64,000 bases of DNA from Clostridium sp. 12(A) (GTDB taxonomy: Bacteria; Bacillota; Clostridia; Lachnospirales; Lachnospiraceae): assembly GCA_000526575.1 (NCBI GenBank), contig JAGI01000002.1, forward strand, positions 1,054,001 to 1,118,000, given 5' to 3'. Every line of letters starts with the position of its first letter. Position 1 is the stretch's first letter. The position numbers and the translations under genes are program-made. Shown piece by piece: positions 34,805 through 42,699 of the stretch. The notes beneath the pieces are model-generated. The model did not search any database. It saw only the letters and a program-made list of their open reading frames with translations, and was not told the origin of the DNA.

Positions 34805-34860
34805 GACTAAACCATCCTTTTATCTCTTTATCTCTTATTTCTGGTAACTCTCCATCAAAC

Positions 34861-34889
34861 AGTATATAACATCTTTGTCGATTTTGCAA
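34861..34889 (-). promoter_or_regulatory. Promoter of the SEC-C gene
   Basis: TTGCAA (34884-34889), 17-base spacer, TATACT (34861-34866). The 387-base gap 34805-35191 holds this promoter, the terminator at 34935-34974 and repeat copy 1. Confidence 0.75.
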
Positions 34890-34934
34890 GCTGTCCAATG
34901 ATTGTTTTCCAAGGGCAGGTGTAAGGAGATAAAA

Positions 34935-34974
34935 AATACCCCGCCTGCAACGCCTTTGCTGCAAATGGGGTATT
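34935..34974 (-). terminator. Terminator attached to dispersed repeat copy 1
   Basis: AATACCCC and GGGGTATT enclose a TGCA-paired inner stem, followed by six U on the minus strand. Would stop transcripts from the DUF2442 side. Confidence 0.75.
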
Positions 34975-35039
34975 AAAAAGGGGAGGATAAGTATATTCCT
35001 CTTAAAAACTCTGAGAAGCCCGTAAATACTACGTTTTTT
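34972..35039. repeat. Dispersed repeat, copy 1 (modules A and B)
   Basis: Module A (23 bases, 34972-34994, core AAAAAGGGGAGGATAAGTAT) and module B (27 bases, 35013-35039, core GAGAAGCCCGTAAATACTAC). Module A is identical and module B differs at two positions from copy 2 at 36781-36840, but the module order is swapped. The two copies bracket a small accessory gene cluster. Confidence 0.8.
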
Positions 35040-35191
35040 ATGATGGGGCAACAGCTGAGCAACATACTTCTTTTATCTTTCCCATAATTGTACCTTTTAT
35101 TCATATTAGAATTACCAAATATGCTATCAATAATTTTAATTGGAGGCAGTTCATAACTCAACAGGGTTTACACTCTTTGTTTTTATAACCT

Positions 35192-35476
35192 TTATGCGAT
35201 TAAGTGATTAATGGATTCCAGTTCATAAAGTGTGAACGGGTCAAGGTCTATGCATTCACATGGGTTCCTATCCCCTGATAAATCCCATGCAAGAGTATCA
35301 TTTAATACAGTACATGTGTCTTTGAACGTTTGTATATCTTGCAGAGGTCTAAAAACATCACCTTGTAGAATACTTGTTGCATCGTATTCAACGATCTTCC
35401 CATTATCAAAAAATACTTGTACATGATAGTTGTCTAGTGGTATTACTTGTACAACTACCGGGAAGTAATCTTGCAT
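35192..35476 (-). CDS. DUF2442-family protein
   Basis: 94 residues: VVQVIPLDNYHVQVFFDNGKIVEYDATSIL and a conserved LAWDLSGDRNPCECIDLDPFTLYE end. The family is uncharacterised and is often encoded next to DUF4160, as here (11 bases after it). AGGAGGTGG precedes the ATG. May act as the DNA-binding or antitoxin-like half of a small two-gene module. Confidence 0.85.
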   Translation of the reverse strand: MQDYFPVVVQVIPLDNYHVQVFFDNGKIVEYDATSILQGDVFRPLQDIQTFKDTCTVLNDTLAWDLSGDRNPCECIDLDPFTLYELESINHLIA

Positions 35477-35487
35477 ATTCCCACCTC

Positions 35488-35748
35488 CTATATTAATGGA
35501 TTGATTCTATTTAGCGGTTTTTGGTCTTTTGTAAGTTCCCAGTTTTGCATTAATTCATCTTGATGAATGGTACACCACGCAAGGATTAATCTTAATTGTT
35601 TATTGGGAAATGAACCTTTTATAACTTGTATATTAATAATGTCAACCAATGCTTTATGCTCATTGTATTCTGCATGAAAATGTGGTGGCATATGGTCGTT
35701 GTAGTACATGGTTATGCGTATACCATAGAATAATGATATTTCAGGCAT
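35488..35748 (-). CDS. DUF4160-family protein
   Basis: 86 residues. Family signature MPEISLFYGIRITMYYNDHMPP followed by HFHAEYNEHKA and a KQLRLILAWCTIHQDELMQNW helix. Often paired with DUF2442 in accessory DNA, sometimes called a putative toxin-antitoxin pair; not experimentally settled to my knowledge. The HFHAEY histidines could be catalytic or bind metal. Own promoter. Confidence 0.85.
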   Translation of the reverse strand: MPEISLFYGIRITMYYNDHMPPHFHAEYNEHKALVDIINIQVIKGSFPNKQLRLILAWCTIHQDELMQNWELTKDQKPLNRINPLI

Positions 35749-35771
35749 TCTTTATCACCGTCCTTTTTGAT

Positions 35772-35801
35772 ATTATAACATAAGCAGGAAGTGATATGCA
35801 A
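35772..35801 (-). promoter_or_regulatory. Promoter of the DUF4160-DUF2442 pair
   Basis: TTGCAT (35796-35801), 18-base spacer, TATAAT (35772-35777). Confidence 0.6.
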
Positions 35802-35919
35802 GATTGTATATAGCCTATTCAATTATCAATGAGCCAATATTCTTTAAGACATATGAGAGGGCGACTCTTATATTCCCTATCTTTTATGAACTGAAAGAGC
35901 AATTTAATCTCTATAAATA

Positions 35920-36156
35920 TCATGAGCATAAAACCTCTTTTATTCGATTATCATAAGGATTCAACGGCATACTGCATACTAGCTCTTCTGCTCTTATGGC
36001 TCGGTTATATAATTTTAGGGCATTCTCTACGGTTAACTCTATACCATGGTAATAATACAAAGTTGCTTGCGTATGCGTAACAACATATTCTATCAGCAAC
36101 CTTGCATCCTGATTTTCAAATAATACTTCATTTAAATTATTTCTAGTAATCATCAT
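35920..36156 (-). CDS. 78-residue unknown protein under LexA-like boxes
   Basis: Starts with tandem ATGs (36156 and 36153); GGAG lies eight bases before the first. All-helical appearance: ITRNNLNEVLFENQDARLLIEY, then ALKLYNRAIRAEELVC and NRIKEVLCS. No family recognised. Its promoter overlaps one LexA-like box and a second perfect box lies 20 bases before the gene, with a terminator-like hairpin in between. DNA-damage control is therefore plausible, and a toxin or phage-derived function would fit. Confidence 0.6.
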   Translation of the reverse strand: MMITRNNLNEVLFENQDARLLIEYVVTHTQATLYYYHGIELTVENALKLYNRAIRAEELVCSMPLNPYDNRIKEVLCS

Positions 36157-36178
36157 ATGCTTAGTCTCCTTTCTTTTA

Positions 36179-36190
36179 GAACGTATGTTC
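36179..36190. promoter_or_regulatory. LexA-type SOS box, proximal
   Basis: GAACGTATGTTC, a perfect GAAC-N4-GTTC palindrome extended to AGAAC/GTTCT, matching the Gram-positive LexA (DinR) site pattern. 23 bases upstream of the 78-residue gene. Confidence 0.65.
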
Positions 36191-36204
36191 TTTGTGTGGT
36201 TAAA

Positions 36205-36235
36205 ATTAAAACCACAAACATAGCGTGGTTTTAAT
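36205..36235 (-). terminator. Hairpin in the leader of the 78-residue gene
   Basis: ATTAAAACCAC and GTGGTTTTAAT around nine bases, followed by TTTTAACC in the minus direction. Sits between promoter and gene, so it may attenuate transcription. Confidence 0.5.
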
Positions 36236-36279
36236 CCGGTATCACGATTAAGATATTTTGCTTCCTACTGATGTTATTA

Positions 36280-36318
36280 ATTATATCATAACCTAACTCA
36301 AAATGCAAACATATGTTC
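36280..36318 (-). promoter_or_regulatory. Promoter with overlapping LexA-like box
   Basis: TTGCAT (36303-36308), 17-base spacer, TATAAT (36280-36285). GAACATATGTTT (36307-36318), one base from a perfect SOS palindrome, overlaps the -35. Confidence 0.6.
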
Positions 36319-36392
36319 TGTTTTATTCTTGATTTTAAATAAGCCAGAAACATAAAATATGCTTCCAGCTTATCATAGTCTGTATCTATTTA

Positions 36393-36623
36393 TTATTTAC
36401 CTTTATTTGCAATCAGCACCTTTAACTCAGAAATTGAAATATTATTCTCTTCAAGTACATTTGACAATTCATTTAATTCATGTAGTTTTAGTTTTTCTTC
36501 TAATTCCTTACATCTTACTTCAAGTGTTTTAATAGCATTTTTATGGCTCTGTATTTCTTCTTTTGTCTTAACGAGTTCCTCATTGAGCTTTTCTGTTGGT
36601 GTCTTACGAACTCCTCTTGCCAT
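36393..36623 (-). CDS. Small coiled-coil protein of mobile-element type
   Basis: 76 residues, almost entirely a charged coiled coil (KLNEELVKTKEEIQSHKNAI onwards) after a basic ARGVRKTPTE start and before an ENNISISELKVLIANKGK tail. Proteins of this shape are common in conjugative elements and are sometimes mislabelled FliJ. AAGGAGG precedes the ATG. No functional claim. Located next to repeat copy 2. Confidence 0.7.
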   Translation of the reverse strand: MARGVRKTPTEKLNEELVKTKEEIQSHKNAIKTLEVRCKELEEKLKLHELNELSNVLEENNISISELKVLIANKGK

Positions 36624-36771
36624 TGTTTGCTGCCTCCTTAATATAATTTATGTATGTTCTATTATAAGTACAATTTAAATATATCAAACATGTAATTAAA
36701 AATCAAGAAGCGACATCGTTAATGTAAGTTATTTTTTATCCGGGCAACACCTTTCCATAGAAACAGAAAAT

Positions 36772-36817
36772 AAAAAACGAGAGAAGCCCGTAAACACTAG
36801 GTTTTTTGACTTCTCTC
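36772..36817 (-). terminator. Terminator of the minus-strand pseudoprotease gene, within repeat copy 2
   Basis: GAGAGAAG and CTTCTCTC enclose module B of the repeat; followed by GTTTTTT on the minus strand. About 115 bases after the gene stop. Confidence 0.75.
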
Positions 36818-36840
36818 ATTAAAAAGGGGAGGATAAGTAT
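36781..36840. repeat. Dispersed repeat, copy 2 (modules B and A)
   Basis: Module B (36781-36807) then module A (36818-36840), same orientation as copy 1 but opposite order. The 310-base gap 36624-36933 holds this repeat and its terminator, plus AT-rich DNA in which I see nothing else. Confidence 0.8.
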
Positions 36841-36933
36841 TCACTCATCTTTGGTATATTTTTATTATTGTCCATTTCTGAAATATTATTCAAATAAATA
36901 TAAACTTTTATGGTATGTCCTTAATTTACATTT

Positions 36934-38610
36934 TCAAATATTGGTGAGCCCCTCAAACAAGCGGTTTACCTCTATCTGTCCGTAACCCCAGATATTATTG
37001 GGATAGGTAAATGCACTGTTTCGCTGGGCCCCACGGATAATAAGCCGGTTTACATCATTTCCTGTGATATTGGTATAATTCCCTCTGGGTACTGCCCATT
37101 CAAAGACCATGGCAACGATTCCTGCTGCATGAGCTGCTGCACAGCCGCTTCCGGTTATAGTACCGTAACTATTTCCAGGAACTGCGCATGTAAGCTGAAA
37201 TCCTGGTGCAGATATGTCTGGTTTTACATATCCTGTTCTTGTAAATCCTCTTCCCGATTCTGGCAAAATGCTGTCATTGAATTGATTGTAAGCAGTTACT
37301 GTCAAAGGGTATGTCGCATTTCCTGGAGAGGTGATTGTAGTATCCGGATTCGAATTGACAAAAAAGGTCTCTTCTGAGATTAAGTCGCCGGACGGAAGCC
37401 ATGCGTGAAAGGAAAAAGCTTCGTTATCCAGATTTTCCACACGTATATTCCAGATTCCCTGAATGGGGTTTTGAAAACGCATTAGTATGAGCTGATCTCC
37501 TGTTTCTTCCTCAAATATATAGTTATTGATCCATACACCGCTTTGACTGTTAGGAAAAATAAATTCTCTGCACTCTCCCAAAGACGGGAGCACCACTCCG
37601 GTCGTTTCCTGATTGGGCGAGGTTATCTGAACAGAAAGCCTTGCAGGAGCAAAAGGCCATAACTCAATGGCAAACAGCTTATCGCTTTCTGTTACACTTA
37701 ACTCAAATGCATCGTTAAAAGGTTCCGTGGTTGTATTCTTAAAATAATGTCTGCGCTTATTGGCTTCATTTCCAGTTGTTATGGTGATCCCAGTCTGCGG
37801 CTGCTGTGCCAGGAAGTTTGTATAATAGCTGGTAGCACCTCTTCCATCATGGCTTGACTGATTTGTTCCCATTGCAATGCAAATTGCCACTGGCCGGTTC
37901 AGCCGGATGGCAACGGAAATCACATAATTTATGCCAATAATCAAATCTGATTCCTGATAGCATTCGGCATCTTCCGGTACAAAAAAGATTCTTTTCAAAT
38001 TATTCTTTGCAGGCTTTAGCTTCACAATCAGCAGCTCTGCTTCTGGCACAACGCCGCTAAAGGATTGATCCTGATTTGGCTTTCCCGCTATTACACTGGC
38101 AATTGCAGTTCCATGTCCATTGTTATCAACAGAAGGAACAATAGATAAGGGGTCTTCTGACCTGAGCGCTACATTAATATGTTCTCTGGTATATTCAGTC
38201 CCATAGGTAAAGCCCTCCGGAGGCGGTCCCTCCTGAATGGTCTGATCCCACAAGGAAATAATGCGGGTGGTTCCGTCATTATACAAAAATGATTGATGCC
38301 GATAATCAATCCCTGTGTCAATGACTGCAACAAGAATTCCTCTTCCAAATAGAGCGAGATAAGGATTCCTCTGAACCGTTCCAACTCCGGATTTTTCCAA
38401 ACTGATGGTTGAGCTTAAGGTAAGTACAGAAGGAAATGCATTGTATGGGTAGGTACCTAAGTTACAGGGATTCTGGGAATCAACAGGAATATGTGCCAGA
38501 GAATGCCTCAAATTCATGTTTGTAATATTGTCCCCGGTGTCATAGTATGGAATCATAACATTACTGATAATCAGATCATAATAGTTTTCATCCACTATTT
38601 TTTGCATCAT
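36934..38610 (-). CDS. Subtilisin-family (S8) pseudoprotease, Csp-like
   Basis: 558 residues, no signal peptide. The S8 catalytic frame is recognisable: Asp98 in VAVIDTGIDYRH, His166 in NNGHGTAIASVIAG, oxyanion Asn281 in TTGNEAN. The Ser motif, normally GTSxAAP, reads TGSGCAAAHAAG, so Gly489 stands where the nucleophile should be. Residues about 290-430 form an insertion before the Ser region, as the jelly-roll does in clostridial Csp spore-germination proteases. C. difficile CspA and CspC are known pseudoproteases with a germinant-signalling role. An inactive, signalling or scaffold role is inferred. Tandem ATGs at 38610 and 38607. Confidence 0.85.
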   Translation of the reverse strand: MMQKIVDENYYDLIISNVMIPYYDTGDNITNMNLRHSLAHIPVDSQNPCNLGTYPYNAFPSVLTLSSTISLEKSGVGTVQRNPYLALFGRGILVAVIDTGIDYRHQSFLYNDGTTRIISLWDQTIQEGPPPEGFTYGTEYTREHINVALRSEDPLSIVPSVDNNGHGTAIASVIAGKPNQDQSFSGVVPEAELLIVKLKPAKNNLKRIFFVPEDAECYQESDLIIGINYVISVAIRLNRPVAICIAMGTNQSSHDGRGATSYYTNFLAQQPQTGITITTGNEANKRRHYFKNTTTEPFNDAFELSVTESDKLFAIELWPFAPARLSVQITSPNQETTGVVLPSLGECREFIFPNSQSGVWINNYIFEEETGDQLILMRFQNPIQGIWNIRVENLDNEAFSFHAWLPSGDLISEETFFVNSNPDTTITSPGNATYPLTVTAYNQFNDSILPESGRGFTRTGYVKPDISAPGFQLTCAVPGNSYGTITGSGCAAAHAAGIVAMVFEWAVPRGNYTNITGNDVNRLIIRGAQRNSAFTYPNNIWGYGQIEVNRLFEGLTNI

Positions 38611-38636
38611 CAGGCCTCCCGTCTGCCACTATGGCA

Positions 38637-38655
38637 CATATGATATATTTTATGC
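38637..38655. promoter_or_regulatory. Left arm of a 19-bp inverted repeat in the divergent pseudoprotease promoter region
   Basis: CATATGATATATTTTATGC, exact reverse complement of 38729-38747. A smaller palindrome TGCCA-CTA-TGGCA (38624-38636) adjoins it. Confidence 0.75.
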
Positions 38656-38728
38656 AGACCAGTATCTATTATGAATGCAAGAATATGGTGACAGCCTGGA
38701 AAACATTAATCATATCGGAATACACACA

Positions 38729-38747
38729 GCATAAAATATATCATATG
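38729..38747. promoter_or_regulatory. Right arm of the 19-bp inverted repeat
   Basis: GCATAAAATATATCATATG. Each arm lies 26-31 bases from its gene's start, so each probably carries the promoter or operator of one gene, copied in mirror image. Confidence 0.75.
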
Positions 38748-38777
38748 CTTAGAAGAAAGATGCGGGGGGCTGAAGCT

Positions 38778-40454
38778 ATGAGTAAAATATTGGATAACAA
38801 TTACTATGATTTAGCTATTAGTAATACTTTGATTCCAGACTTTAGAAGCGGCGATAATATCACATGGCTGAATGATGAATTTTCTCTGCTTCATGTCAGC
38901 AAAAGTGACAAGCAGCCCTGTGATCTGGGAGAATATCCATACTCTCTGTTTTCTGCCCTTTTTACCCCTACTTCCGTCATTGATTCTGCTCCCCAGGTCA
39001 TCTGTAACACTCAGCAGACTGAGCACTTTACATTACTTGGTCAGGGCATTTTGATTGGTCTTGTTGATACTGGTATCGACTACCAGCATCCTGCCTTTCG
39101 AAACAAAGATAAGACGACCCGAATCATATCCATCTGGGATCAGACTCATCAGGATGGGGTAGTTCCGGATGGCTTTACTTTTGGAACAGAATATTCAAAA
39201 GTCTTACTTAATAATGCCCTTCTCTCTGCAGACCCTAAGATTTTGGCCCCCACGACCGATGAGAACGGGCATGGAACTGCCATTGCAAGTATTGTAGCCG
39301 GCTCCCCTACGGAAGACCGTTCTTTTTCAGGAATCGTTCCAAATTCAGAACTAATTGTTGTTAAGTTAAAGGAAGCCAAACAGAATCTTAAAATGATATT
39401 TTCCGTACCTGAGGATAAGCTGTGCTACCAGGAATCCGATATTATATTGGGTGTCAGATATCTGATTTCCGTAGCTCAAAGGCTAAAGCGCCCTCTTGTC
39501 ATCTGCATTGCTCTCGGAAGCAATCAGGGAAGTCACGATGGACGGGGAATTTTAAGCCTTTACCTGGAAAGCATTGTCCGTATCCCAGATATCAGTGTTG
39601 CTATTTCCGCGGGAAATGAAGGTAACAGCAACAGGCATTATTTTGGTACCAGCATGTATCCTCCTTACACAAAGGATTTTCAATTAAATGTAGGAGCCCA
39701 GGATCGGATGTTTTCTATGGAAATCTGGCCCAATCTTCCCGGACGTCTTGCCATTGAAGTCTCTTCACCTGATAGAGAGACCATTTCCCTGGTTCATCCT
39801 TCTTTTTATACCTGTGAGAAATTTACATTTAAATCCAGCACCAGTGTGGTCTGGATTAACAATATGGCATTTGAAAGAGGAACCGGCGATCAGCTTATAT
39901 TACTCCGCTTTGCGGACCCTCTCCCCGGAATCTGGTACATACATGTCCAAAGCACCGATAATGAACCCTTTTCCATTCATTCCTGGCTGCCTTCCGGGGA
40001 TTTGATTTCTAATGACACATTTTTTCTCTTCCCCAATCCTGATACCACCATAACCGCCCCAGGAAATGCATGGCATCCTCTTACGGTAACGGCTTATAAC
40101 CAGTTAAGCGGAAATATTCTTAATGAATCCAGCAGAGGATATACCAGAAGCGGTTTGGTCAAGCCCGATGTGGCAGCCCCAGGTTACCAGATTTCCTGCG
40201 CACTGCCAGGAGGATCCTACGGAACTCTTACCGGTACCGGCGCTGCTGCTGCCTATGCTGCAGGCTCCCTGGCTATGATTTTTGAATGGACCCAGGGAAA
40301 AGGAAACTTTACTTATGTTACAGGAGAGCAGGCAAGCCTTATGCTCATCAGAACTGCAAGCCGGAATCCTGCCTACAGCTACCCCAACAACATCTGGGGA
40401 TATGGCACCATTGATGTATTTAAGCTTTTGTCCCGTCTTTCAGATGATATGTAA
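38778..40454 (+). CDS. Subtilisin-family (S8) pseudoprotease, Csp-like, divergent partner
   Basis: 558 residues from ATG 38778, the same length as its divergent neighbour and clearly paralogous (SKILDNNYYDLAISNTLIP versus QKIVDENYYDLIISNVMIP). Asp97 (GLVDTGIDYQH), His165 (NGHGTAIASIVAG) and Asn280 (SAGNEGN) are kept, but the Ser motif is TGTGAAAAYAAG, so Gly488 replaces the nucleophile. The upstream open frame (from 38631) runs through the promoter repeats and is not used. Expected to be folded but unable to cut peptides by the serine mechanism. Shared ancestry with Csp germination proteins is an inference. Confidence 0.85.
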   Translation: MSKILDNNYYDLAISNTLIPDFRSGDNITWLNDEFSLLHVSKSDKQPCDLGEYPYSLFSALFTPTSVIDSAPQVICNTQQTEHFTLLGQGILIGLVDTGIDYQHPAFRNKDKTTRIISIWDQTHQDGVVPDGFTFGTEYSKVLLNNALLSADPKILAPTTDENGHGTAIASIVAGSPTEDRSFSGIVPNSELIVVKLKEAKQNLKMIFSVPEDKLCYQESDIILGVRYLISVAQRLKRPLVICIALGSNQGSHDGRGILSLYLESIVRIPDISVAISAGNEGNSNRHYFGTSMYPPYTKDFQLNVGAQDRMFSMEIWPNLPGRLAIEVSSPDRETISLVHPSFYTCEKFTFKSSTSVVWINNMAFERGTGDQLILLRFADPLPGIWYIHVQSTDNEPFSIHSWLPSGDLISNDTFFLFPNPDTTITAPGNAWHPLTVTAYNQLSGNILNESSRGYTRSGLVKPDVAAPGYQISCALPGGSYGTLTGTGAAAAYAAGSLAMIFEWTQGKGNFTYVTGEQASLMLIRTASRNPAYSYPNNIWGYGTIDVFKLLSRLSDDM

Positions 40455-40479
40455 TAGTAACCATCTATTTAAGTCAATA

Positions 40480-40518
40480 AAAAAAGATGATTTTCATAAT
40501 GGAAGTCATCTTTTTTTT
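40480..40518. terminator. Bidirectional terminator between pseudoprotease and mscL
   Basis: GATGATTTTC-ATAAT-GGAAGTCATC (two G-U pairs), flanked by A and T runs, so functional in both directions. Confidence 0.85.
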
Positions 40519-40528
40519 GCGTCTCATA

Positions 40529-41104
40529 TTAACTCTGACCGGAGCTTTCACTTGATTCTTCAAGCTGACTGGTACAGTACGGGCACCGGATTGCATTGAT
40601 ATGGATCTTTTTATAACAGTAAGAACACTGCTTCTCCTCTGATGATGGGTCAGAAACAGAGTTAGATGTGGTTGACGAGGAAGAGGTTGAAGTTGACTGA
40701 CTTCCTCCGGATTTCCCTTTCATCTTAAGCGCCACCGCCTGTTGGGCTTTTCCCCTTAAGGAATTGATGGACTTAACCATAAAGAAAATCACAACTGCCA
40801 TAATCAGGAAATTAATGACAGAGGTTATAAAAGCACCATATGCAATGACAGGTCCCTGAGCACCTGCTGCCTCCAGTGTTGAAACGTCGGCTCCATTTGC
40901 CGGAGTATAAAGAAGCAGGAACTTATTGGTAAAGTCCACTCCTCCAGTAATCACACCAATTAACGGCGAAATAATATCCCTGACCAGAGAGGTTACTATG
41001 GACTGGAAAGCAGCACCAATAATAACACCCACAGCCAGATCCACCACATTGCCGCGTAAAATAAAGTCCTTAAACTCATTTACCATAGATTTTTTATCGC
41101 TCAT
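40529..41104 (-). CDS. mscL: Large-conductance mechanosensitive channel with C-terminal zinc ribbon
   Basis: 191 residues, longer than the usual 130-150. The MscL core is clear: [29 protein letters not shown]1, the periplasmic loop, TM2 ([20 protein letters not shown]). After a Ser-rich linker, the last 40 residues carry a CSYC...CPYC zinc ribbon. MscL opens under membrane tension to release solutes; the ribbon presumably sits in the cytoplasm below the pore. GNAT gene lies upstream with a hairpin between. Confidence 0.93.
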   Translation of the reverse strand: MSDKKSMVNEFKDFILRGNVVDLAVGVIIGAAFQSIVTSLVRDIISPLIGVITGGVDFTNKFLLLYTPANGADVSTLEAAGAQGPVIAYGAFITSVINFLIMAVVIFFMVKSINSLRGKAQQAVALKMKGKSGGSQSTSTSSSSTTSNSVSDPSSEEKQCSYCYKKIHINAIRCPYCTSQLEESSESSGQS

Positions 41105-41132
41105 ATCCTTGACTCCTCTCTCAGAATCTCAA

Positions 41133-41160
41133 ACAGCCTTTCCTGCAAAAACAAGGCTGT
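41133..41160. terminator. Hairpin between GNAT and mscL genes
   Basis: ACAGCCTT and AAGGCTGT around 12 bases; U-rich on the plus side (CTTTTTC), TTGAG on the minus side. Confidence 0.5.
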
Positions 41161-41232
41161 CTTTTTCTATCATGCTTAGTCCCAGAATAAATTATTCATG
41201 ATGAAACCCTGATTTTTCCAACGCTTCGATTT

Positions 41233-41643
41233 TTATTTGCTTTTCCTCATAATGATACATCTCTCTTCGAATCCAAGACTCTTCCAAAAGCCCTGTCCTC
41301 TCTGATTCCAGCAGAAAACATCAAGATCCATGGTTTCTGTATTTAGTTCCTCTAAAAGCTGTTGAAATGCAGTCGTACCAAGATGCTTTCTTCTCATATC
41401 CTTACAGATAAAGAAATGAGAAAGATAATAGGGCGTTGTCTGTGTCTTTACCAAAGCATATCCGGAAACTTCACCATCCATCATGAAAAAGAACGCTTTT
41501 GATCCCTGCTCCATGGAAAGCCTTAACCGTTCTTCCAAAATCTCCATTGCAGGTATGTTATCATTGTTCTCATCCTCATAAAGCTCTTTGTTCAGCTTTG
41601 CCAGAACTGGTATATCATCAAACGTACATGCGGTCAGCTCCAT
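41233..41643 (-). CDS. GNAT-family N-acetyltransferase
   Basis: 136 residues. The acetyl-CoA-binding motif is degenerate but placed right (SHFFICKDMRRKHLGTTAFQQL, Q/RxxGxA-like), followed by the MDLDVFCWNQRGQGFWKSLGF strand-helix ending typical of GNATs. Acceptor unknown. AGGAGG precedes ATG 41643; the longer frame to 41712 lacks a ribosome site. Confidence 0.82.
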   Translation of the reverse strand: MELTACTFDDIPVLAKLNKELYEDENNDNIPAMEILEERLRLSMEQGSKAFFFMMDGEVSGYALVKTQTTPYYLSHFFICKDMRRKHLGTTAFQQLLEELNTETMDLDVFCWNQRGQGFWKSLGFEERCIIMRKSK

Positions 41644-41752
41644 ATTATTTCCTCCTATACTGTCTGTGAAAATCCCTGTGTGAAATACAATTATTTTAAC
41701 GGTTCCTGGCAAATTATGTCAATAGATTTTCAGGACTTTATTTTCCCTTCTA

Positions 41753-42646
41753 TCAGCTTTTTATCACATTTTCTGCGTGATTTCCTATCCATTCCCTGGC
41801 AAAGGCAGAAAAGCATCGAATGGTGGGATGAAGTATTTTTCTGGATGAAATACAAAAATATATGACACGGTGAACTTTAGGATCAAGAATTCTTCTGATA
41901 TAGCCTTCTGTGCCATAGGAATCAAGAACCAGCTTTGGCAAAATGCTTATGCCGCATCCACCGGACACCATGGCAATGGCCGCCTGGTCACTTAAAAACC
42001 CATTATGCTCCATCAGCTTTCCCTTTGCCTGCCTTAATATCTTTCCAACCAGATAGCTGGTCCCCTCACTGGGAACCACAAAGGTCTCACCCTTTAATAA
42101 TTGAGGCGTAATGGTTTCATACTGTCTTAAGGGATGGTCCGGAGACATAATTACATAGTAAGGGTCCTCAACCAATGGAATCTCATTCTCCTTTCCGTTT
42201 GATTCTGCTGTAATGGCGCAGTCTATGACATCCTTGGAGAACCAGTCCTTCATGATTTCATAATTGATCGCATCGTTCATATACAGTTCTACAAAAGGAT
42301 ACTGTTTTCTAAATTCCATGATAATCTGTGGCATCCATTTTACTGCCACACTTGTGATGACTCCTATCCGGATTCTGCCGTGATGGATTTTCTCTTCTCC
42401 TGCCATAATCCTTATGGCTTCCTCCTTCTCTGTAAGCTCCTTTGCCAGTGGATAGATTCGCTCCCCCTCCTCCGTAAGGGACACTCCGCTTCTTCCCCTG
42501 TATAAAAGCTTGATTCCCAGTTCCTCTTCCATGGAAGAGATCATGTGGCTGGCGGCTGTCTGTGAGTAGCTTAACTGAGCGGCTGCCTTTGATAAATTAC
42601 CGGTTTCAACCGCACGCACGAATAACATATATTTATTAACATCCAT
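41753..42646 (-). CDS. LysR-family transcriptional regulator
   Basis: 297 residues: HTH MLFVRAVETGNLSKAAAQLSY, SQTAASHMISSMEEELG; effector domain about 90-290. Divergent from the ketopantoate-reductase-like gene, so it probably controls that gene and itself through the repeats at 42700-42756. Confidence 0.9.
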   Translation of the reverse strand: MDVNKYMLFVRAVETGNLSKAAAQLSYSQTAASHMISSMEEELGIKLLYRGRSGVSLTEEGERIYPLAKELTEKEEAIRIMAGEEKIHHGRIRIGVITSVAVKWMPQIIMEFRKQYPFVELYMNDAINYEIMKDWFSKDVIDCAITAESNGKENEIPLVEDPYYVIMSPDHPLRQYETITPQLLKGETFVVPSEGTSYLVGKILRQAKGKLMEHNGFLSDQAAIAMVSGGCGISILPKLVLDSYGTEGYIRRILDPKVHRVIYFCISSRKILHPTIRCFSAFAREWIGNHAENVIKS

Positions 42647-42699
42647 TTTTTCACCCTCTTTATCTTAGCTGCTATGGTCATATTATACATGAAATTTAC

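Noticed and set aside
34764-35161. Minus-strand open frames of 95 and 62 codons
   Set aside because: They run through repeat copy 1, the terminator and the SEC-C promoter; no ribosome sites; the protein-like text comes from the repeat itself.
36649-36665. Possible third LexA box (GTATGTTC) near the coiled-coil gene
   Set aside because: Only one half-site is present; the other half reads ATAA-like and does not fit the palindrome.
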